Origin: Dasypus novemcinctus
Taxonomy: Eukaryota > Chordata > Mammalia > Cingulata > Dasypodidae
DNA length: 64,000 nucleotides
NCBI RefSeq assembly: GCF_030445035.2
Contig: NC_080698.1
Span: 3,665,501 to 3,729,500 of the forward strand
Reading direction: 5' to 3'
In this document: in pieces, positions 24,301 through 36,300 of the stretch
Position numbering within the stretch: the first letter of the stretch is position 1
Layout: each line of letters starts with the position of its first letter
Position numbers and translations under genes: made by a program
Notes under the pieces: generated by a model
Told to the model about the DNA's origin: nothing
What the model saw: the letters and a program-made list of their open reading frames with translations, nothing else
The model's database searches: none

Positions 24301-27300
24301 CTGACACCTTGAGCAGCAGTTCTGGGATCTGACAAAGAGAGGATAATGTAATTAGGGGTGGAAACAGGCGAAGAGCTGCCTTTATACTGCCCGTTTTATA
24401 GGTTTGACAAGGCCTTTAAGTACATCCTTTTAAAATGGTATTTGGATTTTATGTTACCAGTCTGTTACTCTGCAAAACCTAAAGAGTAAATTTGGTGCTT
24501 TACCTGTGGGGTATTTGCAAAATGTCCCTTAAGGATTCTTGTGCATTAACTCTTCATTACTTAACATTTAAAAGCTCCCCTTCTTAAGCATACATAGTTT
24601 TTATTACACATAATTTTACATAGATTGCTTTCTTTATGTATCTGATGAAATTCAGATTTTTTCTGTAAAGCTATTTGCCATTATGACAATAACTGCTTAT
24701 ATCAAATACTGTATTAGTCATAATGGCTTTGTTTTGGGGGGCCTGTATAGAAGAAAACTGATTTTTTTTTAGATAGTCCTGTTCAAGAAACATGAAAGAA
24801 ATGATATTAATATATGGCACTATCCCAGTGAATCATTGAGGAAACACGATTTGTTTACATAGAGGCATTTTTGAAGGAATTGAAATACTGGAGACCAAAG
24901 TTATTAAGTTACCTTGGTGTTTAGTCATTTGATGTTTAGTCATTTTGCCCTTTTTATTTATTTTAAGCCTGAGGCTAGGAAAACACCACAGTAAAAGCTA
25001 TAGAATCATAAAGTCTTAAATGGAATAGGATTTAGAGATCATCTAGTCCAATCTTTATGTTCTGTAGCTAATGCTAAACAAGGAAGAAAAGCTGTATAAA
25101 GTCCAAGTTATAGAAATGTTACTCATAATCGGGAAGAAATTGATAGCTAGAAAGAGGATGCTGTGTAATGTAAGCTGCATCATTTTATTGACCACTCTGC
25201 TCAGAATTAATTTCATTAAGTATTAGAAGCATCAAATAAAATGACTTCAGGGAATGCTTTTTTTTTTTTTCTTTTTTGGTCTTAATAGTTTTTGGTATTA
25301 ATAGTTTATATTCTGATTCCAATTTTCTTTGTCTACATTCATTTAAAAGATAAAGAAGATATTGCATGAAATAGACATTGAAAAGAATAAGTAGGTCATT
25401 TATCACTTTCTATTAAATAACTGTTCTCCTGGGGTAGGGTACTTAACCAGCTATCAGGAAGTCTTGGTTTTGTTTTTGTTTTCTGTGAACCTTGGCTAGT
25501 CTTTGTCTTTCCTTTTCTGTTTATAAAGTATCTATCTCCACTTCCAAAGAAACTGGGCATAAAAGGAAAAGGGTGTTTTGTAGGATAATCCTAAATTTCC
25601 GAATATGTGGAATGATTTATGTACAAACATTGTCTTGTCTACCAGAAATAATTGTAACTGCATAGCTCTCATCAGTCCTAAAGGTGTTATAAAGCAGCAT
25701 TGGGCTTATCTTGCCTAAATTGGGAGCAGGTGGAGTGGTCATCAGTTGCTGTTAGAATATCGGTGAGGCACTCTCTGGGCAGGAAGAACCCAGCCATCCC
25801 CCTTTGGCTCCTGGTCAGTGCAGGCCCTGCCTGAGTCCCCACATGGGACAGGGAGACGGCTGCAGAGCTCTGGAGAAAGTGCCCATCACTGACCATTGTC
25901 AGTGCTCATGAGAGTTATGACAGCATACCAAAAAATGAGACAACAGAGAAAAAAAGTTAAGCTTTAAACTTTAAATGAAAAGTGTTTATAAGTCATAAAG
26001 TCATAAATAGGAAAAAGAGGGTGGAGAAAACCTAAAAAGTGCTAGAATAGTTTCTGTGGCATTTAAGAATTAGACCCGCAAGTGGCTACTCACCTGAGTG
26101 GGAATGGGAGTGCTGTCATTTCAGAGTTGCATAACAAGGGGTGTGAAGGGCTGGGTTTGGTTTTCCCGGGTTTATATTTTGGGTAACAAAAAGGTAGATT
26201 TGGCCTTTAAGTGCTAGAAAGTTTTTTGTTTCATTCTGTTTGTTTGTTTTAGGAGGTACTGGGGAATGAACCCAGGACCTTGTCCATGGGAAGCAGGCGC
26301 TCAACCTCTGAGCTGTATCTACTTCCCAATGAATGTTGGTATTTTTGTTTGGTTTTGTTTTTAGGAGGTACCTGGGATTGAACCCAGGACCTCATACATG
26401 GGAAGCAGGTGCTTAACCACTTGAGCTACATCCGCTCCCCATGTGAGTAAGTTTTAATAATCTGAAAGTTTAGCATTTTTCCTTCCTTTTTGAGACTGTA
26501 CCGTCATATGTTAATTTCCAAGATTTTTCATAAACAAAGATGTTCATGAAACATAACAGTAAGACAAGTTCTCTGAATTTCAAGCATTGTCCCTCACATC
26601 CAGTCATAATATTATTTGTTGTTTATGTGACCTTGTGTTTGGTAACCTGGGAGAAATTTTGTGTTAAGTAGTGTCGAGGATGTACTATGTTAAACTTAGT
26701 GCTGAATTTTAGAAAGCTCTTCTATTTTGGTGACTTAGAACACATGTGTAGAACAGTGTAAAGTGGCTTGTCATTGTCCCTTCACAAGCTTTATCATTCT
26801 ATACAATTTGGTGCCTTTTCCATGATGGTGTGCAAGAGTTTCATGAGTTGAAGGGAAAAAATGTCATGTTAAAGGCTAGATTAGAGAGAGAAATAGGTTA
26901 TCTTTATATCTAGAGTCGTTTTTTACATTCATTTTAAAACTCCAAATATATATTTGAAATCTTATATTCTTTTTTGAAAGTAATTCATAATTAATGTTTC
27001 AGCAGGAAATAAAAGCTTATTTTTAAGATATTGCAAGATTTAATCTGTCCAAAACCCCTGTAAAGAATTTTGTTCACTGTATAATATAGTTTGGGGACTG
27101 AGTAGTAATATGTTTAAGGTTTAATACTGTTAAAATTAATTGGACAGTCTCTTTGAAATTTGAAAATTAATTGGACAGTATTCTTTGAAAAAGTTGCTTA
27201 TAATAAGGAAAATCAGATTAGAAAGGGAAAGAAAGTAGTATGGCCAAGATTTGATGACACTCCTATTTTCATCTCTCGCCTTTTTACCCTCTGAGAATAT

Positions 27301-30300
27301 CCCTACAATTCTAGGCATGCTGCTCTATTATTTTACTGTTATTATTTTCAGAGACTTAACAACTACAAAAGTATATTCAACGGCAATGAATAGTAGCGTG
27401 TAGTCCAAATACTTGCTCATTAACTCCCGATAGTGGTACATTGCAATTGGGGGAGCAGGGGCTGCAAACTTAAAAACTTAAAATTCTTTGTTTGAAGTAA
27501 ATTAGTGAAAACATTCCCTGGAATTTTGTTTGTTTTGAATTCTCCCATTTTTTTTCCATTGAAATTTTTGCTTTGGACTCATAGTAACTGCTCCTGGACA
27601 TTAATATTTTTATAGATAAATATGTACTTGGGATATGTTATTCTCTGATTGAGAAAGTTAATTGTCTTATCTGATTTCTGGAACTTATGAAAGGAAATGT
27701 TTTGTTAATTATTATTATTGACGCTCTAGTGTTACAATGTTAAGGGTCTGGGCAGATTCCCACACCAGCAGAGCTTTTCTTAAGCGTAATTCACCTCATA
27801 GCCCATATGAAAGAAAATTTAGAGCCCTCCATTTTAAAAAGCTTTCTTGCTTTGCATAAAACTTGAATATATTTAATTTCAAAGTTATATTGATATTAAA
27901 ACATAGATTCAGTCTTGTCTTAAAAGTGTATTACAATTTATTTCTTGCCATTTTTGTGTAAAATTTACAGAAAGAGTGTTACACCGTGCGCTCCAAAGGT
28001 AATGTCTCATTACTCTAAGGCTCTCTCTTTTTCTTTCTTTGCCTTTATCTCTTTATTCCTATTGTTATGTGCATTGAATCATTTTAAGAAAAAAAAAAAA
28101 ACTTTCTACTGGGTCTGTCTGGCAGCAGTACATGTGAAATGGTGTGTTTTACTGATCCTGGTTAATACTGGAAATAGAGTTTAATTTCAGTGGCTTGTTT
28201 CCACCAAGTTTCTATGCATCTTTCTGGTGGAGAGATGGGGTTATAATCTATATAAAGGTTTTAGAGGTCATTTAAGTGCAGAACTGTTACTGTCCAAGAC
28301 CAAAACCTTCTTTGATAATGGTATAAAATTTTAGATTTTCTTTGGCTTTTTTGGGGGTGGGGGGTAACAGTGATAGTTCTTTTTAATTTTTGGATTTACA
28401 CGGCTTAAATGAACCCTTACCACATACATTTGTAAAATAGATTCAGGGGTGGGGGAAGCTGGAAAAATCAGTGTCTCTGGTGCTAGGAGAAATTGGAAAT
28501 GTGTAAATATTGAAGGGTTTTTGTAATTTGAAATGTTTGTGGTTGCTTCCCCTTTAGGTGTGTTTACACAAGCTGTATACACTCACACACTTATGGCAGT
28601 CTCTGGCATTCGCCAGATCTTAACTGAGCATGTGTCACCACTGCACAGTTCTTTAAACAGGTAGATCATTTTGAAGTACATTTAGGAATCAGTGGGATGA
28701 GATCCCTTTGCCCATTTTCATGGAACTGAATAGCTTAGGCTGAGCATAGCCTCTCCCTCTGCCCTTTTGTAACCCCATTTGACCAGTGTCCTCTGTTTAT
28801 CCATGTCCAGTGTCAGCCCAGTGCCAGGAAGCCTGCTTTACATTGGCAGTTGTACTCCTGGAATATAGGCTAAGAACCCCTGAGGGCTTCTTTTTGTCAG
28901 GAGAGTTTCAGTATTCTTAATACATAGTCTAACCCAGTTAAAGTACAGATTTGCATTTCTGCATCCGGATTTGCAGTTGTGAGCATTGGACTTATTCACA
29001 TTGGTTGAGGCTCAGACGGCCAGCCGAAAGTCGTTTTTGAAAGGAAGTGTTGTTCCTGTCTTCCCTTTCTTTCTTCACTTCTGTAATAAAAGACCAAGTT
29101 TATTCTTCAGTTTTCATTTGAATTAAAAACAAAACACGAATCTATCCTAAAGATGGTTATTCCATCCTCAAATTGAGTCTGAAGTATTATGTTGCTATAT
29201 CACTACAATTAACTAGAATGTCTGTCTCACCATTGGCTCAGGGTTTGCCATAAGCTGTTTTTGCAGCACTCCTGTTAGCCAGGATGGCAGATTGAATTGG
29301 GCTCTGTGTGTTTTAGAAAAATGTTTAGGGTTTTCCCACTACTAGGAGATCTGAGAAGTTAGGAGGAAGGATCAAAGAAAGAAAAGGAATATATATTTAA
29401 TTACTAAACATTGTCTGCACTGCTACAGTTTTTAAACTGATGTCAACATTGTAGAATACTTTCTTTTAAAGTACTCTTAAATCTTTCATATAATGGAACC
29501 ACTGTCTAGCTTATGAACTAATTTCTTCCTGTCTTTAGTGTGTTTTTGGTAAAGTTTTAGAATTACTGGAAGCACATTTCTATCTTAAGGTTATTTATTG
29601 TTCACAGGAGTTTCTGGATGCTGGCTTAATGGTTTAAGCATTGGTGGCTCACCAATTCTCTAGATTTGTCTCTCTCTCTCTCTCACTCTCTTTCTTCTGC
29701 TGGTTTTTATTCATTTTTATAATTGCATTGGCTTGAATTTTTACTTCCCAGTCTTCTCAGGAAAGTTTGAGATTTGTGGTTTCAATACTCAAAATTTCCC
29801 TTAAAATTCTAGAACTTCTGAAGTTGACATTTTAATTTTTAAAATAAGATTCTATAAAGCTCTTATGGAGCTGAGTATTTTTAAGTTTAAGCTAAGCACA
29901 TTCTATTAGAATAATGATTTTTAGCATCGTTTCGAAGGTTAAAATTGTGTTTTGTTGACTTACACGCCTTAGATTTGCCTTACAATGAATATAAAAATTT
30001 TTATGGGACCTTCTAGTATAAAGTGCTTTAATATGGCCTGATATCCAGTGGCTTTTTCTTCTTTCAAACATCTATTTCTCATTCTTATAAAATAAGATGC
30101 TGTAGTGTATAATTCTGAGTCTAGTTACCTGCTTTCGAATTTTTTCCCCTACAGTTCACATAGCGTAAAGATCTGTGAAAATGCTATAGGAAACCAGCTT
30201 GAGGTCAAATTATCTTAACCAAAAGCACCCCTCCCGGTAGGCTTCCCCAGAATGACTCTCTGATGATTTGTAGCTGCAGAAGAAGCCAGCTGGTGTTTTT

Positions 30301-33300
30301 CTGGACCGTGGAAATTTTAAATGGCTGTAATGTTGTCTGTCATTGCTTATTTGCTGTCTGTCAGAAAGTATTGGCAGGTAGAAGGTTTTATCCTTTCTCA
30401 TATTCAGAATTGTGAGTGGCACAGCTTCAGCTGGGGTGAGGATAGAGGGGCAGGAAGTTCTGAGGGCAGGACTCCAGAAGCCTACCTCTGTCTGCCTGCA
30501 AGACGCAGGCCGACTCGGTGGGAAATGTGAGAAAGAACCCGCAGAAGAACTCGTTTCAGCATGCAGATAGGTGTTGAGCACGCTTTTTTTCCTGTGGGAC
30601 AAATTAGACAGGTGCTTTTTGATTCTTGATAAATTATCTTGATACATTTTGAGGGGTTTTTTTTGTGTGTTTGTTTTTGGTTTTTGTTATTTTAGATTGG
30701 AGAGTAACTTTATTTTAATGTATATTCATGGCCATATGTCAACTCAGTCATATTTAATATGTATATTTAGTCTTTATGATATTGGAGCAATAGATGTGAT
30801 TTTGTAATTTGTTATAATATTGAGTTTGTTAATAAAATGGCTGCTGTTACTGTTTTTAAGGTTTTTCAAGTTTAGATATATATCTAACTTTGTCCCCTGT
30901 CTTTTTATCTTTACCTCTTTGTTCTCTACATGCTGTGCTTTAAACACCTCTGCTCTCCTCACCTGAATACCTGATTTTTGCCATCCTCTTTGTTTGATGT
31001 TTATTGTACAGTACCACGAAACCTGCTCCACACCTGGATGGGTAAGAGTTAACGCTCCTGTTCCTCGGGGAGGTGTTGGGTGGCCGGTATGAAGAAGGCA
31101 TAGATTGGCCCACGGGTGGACCCTCTCGATCCCTAGGTTGACCTCTCATAGCCAGGTGCCTTGTTGAGACCACAGGACACAGTCTTGAGAACTGGAGGTT
31201 CTCATGTCACTGCAGGACTCGTTAACCTGGGCTTTTCAGTCATGCAATCTGGAGTGTCCCTGTGAGTAAGGACAAATTCTGACTGTGAGCAGACTCTTTA
31301 CAGTGCTTGAGAATGGTGTTCTAAGGCCCAGTTTGAGTAGTTGGTGCTGCTTCCTTTTATGAAGCAGATTCCAAATTCCAATTCCCTTCTAATTGCTCTA
31401 TATATCAGATGCTTTGGTTTTAGTTTCAAGTCTGTGGGCATGTTGTTTTAACAGTTGTCTTGATTACTCTTCTTAGCTTATCATCAAACCAGTTCTTTCT
31501 TGAATTTGTATTGTGACAGGGTGCATGTTGTCTTTGGACTAGTTATTTCTGGTTTTGAAGTAATTGAACAAATTGAAAATCTGAAAACTGATGCTGCAAG
31601 CAGACCTTATGCAGATGTGCGAGTTATTGACTGTGGGGTACTTGCTACAAAATCAACAAAAGACGGTAAGAGCTATTCTAGGGGGTAGTAAGCTAGGATA
31701 CAAGTGAAGCATTGTTGAAGACTGACTTAAAGGAGGTATCCTGGATTTCAGTAGTGGAAAAAACTCATAGGAGTGATAGCGCAGTAGCCCTCATGCTTCT
31801 GTATCACACCCTGCATTGCACCATCAGCCAGTCTTGTCAAAGCTTGCCTTTTCTTAATCTTTCCCTGCTGCTAGTCTGGTCCAAACCCCTGTTACCTCTT
31901 GCCTGGGTTACTGCAGAAACCTCACAGTGGTCCGCCTTGCTTGCAGCCTTGCTCCCCCGTCATCTTTCCTCAGCAGCAGCTGCCTTCCGACTGGGCTCCT
32001 CTTATGCCCTCTGTCGCCCGTCCTCGACAGCACCCGCGTGATCCCTTTGCAGCATCTCTGCTGCAGTCATTCCTGCTCAGAACCTCCAGGGCGCCCTCCT
32101 CAGGCAGCTGAAGCCCAGGTCCTTCCAGTGGGCAGCAAGGCCCTGGGCAGCCTGGCTCGCCGACGGCTCTCGGCCTCTTCCTCCTCACTCCTGGCCTTTC
32201 AACCACACTGGCCTTTATCCTGAGATGCCAAGCCCTCAGGGACTCGGTGCTGGTGGTTCCCTCTTCCCTCAGATGCCTGCCTGCCTCCTCGCTTCCTTCA
32301 CTCTCCTCGAGTGTTATCTCATCAGCCTCTCCCTCCTCTCCCTCATCCCTTCACCCTGCTGATTTTCTGTCTTTGTACTTACCATTTGTCATAGCAACAC
32401 AATACTTACTTGCTTATTATCCGAACCAGCTAGCCTGCAAGCTTTATTTGGTCAAGAGCTTTGTTATCTTATAGTTTTGCAGAAAATTGGATTAGCAACT
32501 TGAAATATTCAAGTTTATTTGGATTTCTTTATTTGCCTGCTACATATAAAGCATGTTTAGTGATATTTATTATTTACATCTTTTACTTTGAAAAGTAGGT
32601 GCTGAAACCCAGCGCTAATAGTTTTGTTAATATTTCTTAAAAGTTGTTGAGAAAAAAAGGAAGAAGCCGACTCATTCAGAAGACTCGGATTCCTCCTCCA
32701 ATTCCTCTTCCTCTTCAGAATCATCTTCAGAAAGTGAAATTGAACATGAGAGAAGCAGAAGAAGGAAACACAAAAGGAGGCCAAAAGTTAAACATTCTAA
32801 AAAGAGGCGAAAGGAAGCATGTGGTTCAGAAGAGCCAAGGAGTAAACATGCAGTGAGCCCAAGGGGGTGAGTTTGTAAAACACCAGGGGAGTCGTGCCTA
32901 AAAACCAAGCAAGAGAGAGCCACCTGGAAGGGGAAAAGCATGTCTCATTATCCAAGCCCAGCTTCATGCCATAGTGTTGACTGAGGATAGCACTTCTAGT
33001 ACGTGTGCTGAATTGAAACCTGGCAAATCTAGGGGTAGCACAGACATTTCATATCTAAGATTTGTATATTTTCCAATGAGACTAATCTCTGAAACTCCTG
33101 AAAGAATAAAATTAGGAACATTTGACAATTTTCATATCAGAATTTTAGTATTTTCACAGGGTTGATATTTTATATGTTCTATTTGATTTGAGAATATTGA
33201 TTTACAAACCTTTTGAATGAGACTTGTAAGCCTTCAGTACTTCTGATATTTTATTATTTAGTTCTGTATGCTTTTATTATTATGAATTGCAAGCATTACA

Positions 33301-36300
33301 CATCTTAATTGGTGGCCTGTTTCCTTCTCTCAAGTTACTCTGAGAGGAGTGATACCAAAGAAAAAAGGTCAGTTGACTCAAATGCTAAGAGAGAGAAGCC
33401 CGTGGTCCGCCCAGAAGAGATTCCTCCAGTACCTGAGAACCGATTCTTGCTGAGAAGAGACATGCCTGCGGCCACTGCGGAACCTGAGCCGTAAGTGGGC
33501 GAGGGGCGCGTGTGTTCTCTCTCTCAGAAATGCGTCCTCGGCTCCGTGCGGCTCACACCCACTGACTGCCCGCACATGGGCAGAGCATGGCGGATTGCTG
33601 TGAAGCTCCCTGAGCACACACGGTCCTGCCTGTCAGAATCCAGGCTACGAACAGGGGCCGGGGCGTGGGCGCATGGGTCGGGGGAGAAGTTCTCTAGGAG
33701 GTCTGGAAAGAGTTCATTGCCGATTTTGTGACCTTGGCCTTGCGTTGGAAGGGTGAAGTTTGGTTATGAGAACACAGGATTAGTTGATCTCTCTGGATCA
33801 AATCCAGAGATAAAACATGTATTCAAATGTGAACAGTGCAAAAATTAACTGCATGGTTCTTGGGCATATACTTGATTATCATAAATATGTTCATTTGGTT
33901 AACTTGCTTGGTTGTAACTTGCCTGCATTGGAAAAGCTGTGTGTAGCTTTAGATTTGGTCTCAAAAATAGTATTCAGTGTATTTTGTGTATTAGACCGAC
34001 TTTAGAATTAGTAAAGGAACCATTATATGAACAGAACTAATAGGTTAACTTGCTGATGTTTTCACTATTAAAAATTTTACCTTGTGAATAAATTTAAGTG
34101 GGACCCTTCTCTTTAAAATATCAGATACAAGGTCATTGATAAAATCCATTTGGCTTTCAGAAGGTTAGGGAACTTGAACATTGTTTCAGTGTTACATGGC
34201 TGCAGGCATCTAGCAGACTGGGGTCTGTGGGCCACATCCCACCCACTGCCTGTTTTTGTACGGCCCATGAACTAAAATTGGTTGTGTTTTTAAATGGTAG
34301 GCAGAAAATCAAAAGAGAAGTATTTTGTGATTTTTCATGAAGTTCAAATGTCAATGTTCGTAAGTAGTTATGAGAAGGTGGCCTTCTTCATTTGCTTCCA
34401 TGTGGTCTGTGGCTGCTTTCATGCTCTAGCAGCAGAATGAGGAGCGGCAGGAGCGTTCGTCTGTGGCACTCTCAGTGTTCACATTGCTGTTTGGAGCCCT
34501 TCCGATGGCAGTGATGCAGTTACGGCTACCAGTATGTCAAGTGCAGTGCATTATCGTCTTTCTGTGTGAAAAGACATTTTCAAAAATGAACTGTGTGAAA
34601 TCTCATTACAGATCAGTATTAGATGAACAGCAGTTTTCATCATCTATGTTGATGATAGGGAACAATAACTGTGGACTCCAAATAAGCAAAATGTTAACTA
34701 AAAAGAAAGAAAAATCCATTTTTCTCATTAGTAGACCTGTATTACAAAAATTATACTCAATTAGTATATATCTTAGTTCATCAATAAAACATTTGTGTAA
34801 ATTTGTGTTTTTTCTTGCTGTATATAAAAAGTACCTACATAATACCCTCCATTTTCCCGTCTTGACCTACAAAGCCTAAAATACTCTCTGGCTCTTTGCG
34901 GAAAAAGTTTGCAAACCCCTGTTATCTGGCATTGTTAAAATAGTTTATTCCACTCTCTTGCATTTGTAATTAATTGGATACTGCTGATAAATTTATTTGG
35001 CTGCCACTCTTTGGTGTTGTAACACCCTTGGAAATTAGTTTGTGCAGCGTTAATTTAAATGATAATTGGCCAGTAGTTGTGTCACATAAAGGTAGCTGAT
35101 TGATCTGTTTTATTCTGAGCTTTGAGTTGTTTGATCAATTGTTTGGGAGCTAAAAGGAAGGAAGGAACAGAGACTGCCAAACATAGTGAGCTTAGCCGGG
35201 CACTGATCTCCCAGTGTTATACACAGTCTCAGTTAATATGCTTAGCAGAAGCTGTGTTCCCACCTTTGCTCTAGTTCAGTTTTTCTCAATCTTGGCTGTA
35301 CCTAGAGTAATCGACAAGCCTTTAAAATTCCAGGCCACACCCCAGATCCAGTCAGAATGCTGTAGGAAGGTGCAGCACAGCAGGGCTAGGCCCCCAGATG
35401 TGGGCAGGGAGTGGGCCAGCGCTCTTTTCTTCCTGAGGGGGAGGGGGCCAATATTGCTACAAGAGTACCTACTGGCCTCGTCTGGAGAATCAATGATATC
35501 GTGAACCCGAGTATGAAAAGATTGAGGGTTTTCTTATAGTGACACTTGGCTTTTATCTGGAGGCCAGATTCCTGGAAACTTAGAAGAGCCTATGTAATGG
35601 TTGTAAGAGTTAAGTTTTAAAAATGGAGATGATAGAACTATTTGATAGGTGTTGTTAGGAGGATTAAATGAGCTAATGCTTTTAAAATGCTTAATAGCAT
35701 AATGCCTTGCACATTGTAAGTTCTCAATAAAAGTTAGCTATTATATTAGTACCAACAGGCCCAAACCGAGGAATGAAATGCTCTCACGTGCATGGAGGAC
35801 TATAGCTGTCACAGAAACTTTACTCTTGGAGTTACCTACAAGGTACGGCAGTGGCTTACCACCACTGAAGTAAGGAGGAGTGGCAGCTCACAGGAGAGGG
35901 GACAGGTGGGCTCCGTGCCCTTAGAGCACCCCTGTTCTGACAAAAGAGTGCTCTTCAGCACGTAGATGAGAGCATCATGTATTTCTGTCTGCTTGGGTTA
36001 TTATTTTTCTTCTTAAGTTTTAGCATTTAAAGAGTTTGCTTTAAAAAATAGGTTATATGGATTGCCTCATCGTACAAAAGTGTTGGATAAATGAAGTGTT
36101 TTGTATTATTATATCAGGACATAAATTCTACATTTGGATATTGAGAAAACTTACCTAGGATTTGCTTATTTTTAATTTTCATCACAATCTTCTTTTTAGG
36201 AAGATTCCCGATGTTGCACCTATTGTAGCTGATCAGAAACCCTCTGTGTCAAAGTCCGGACGGAAAATTAAAGGAAGGGGAACAATTGTATGTGTGTTAA

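Larger units (their letters stand above)
21970..31011 (+). other. NKTR: Long NKTR intron, repeat-poor
   Basis: About 9 kb with little recognisable repeat apart from the MIR-like piece and two short SINE heads. It contains a candidate 28-nt exon (27971-27998), a (TC)n run near 29670 and an imperfect duplication near 27133-27190. No other coding sequence was recognised. Confidence 0.8.

Noticed and set aside
30210-30647. 145-codon minus-strand open frame in the long NKTR intron
   Set aside because: No recognisable domain, no splice or promoter support, and mixed low-complexity composition; probably chance.
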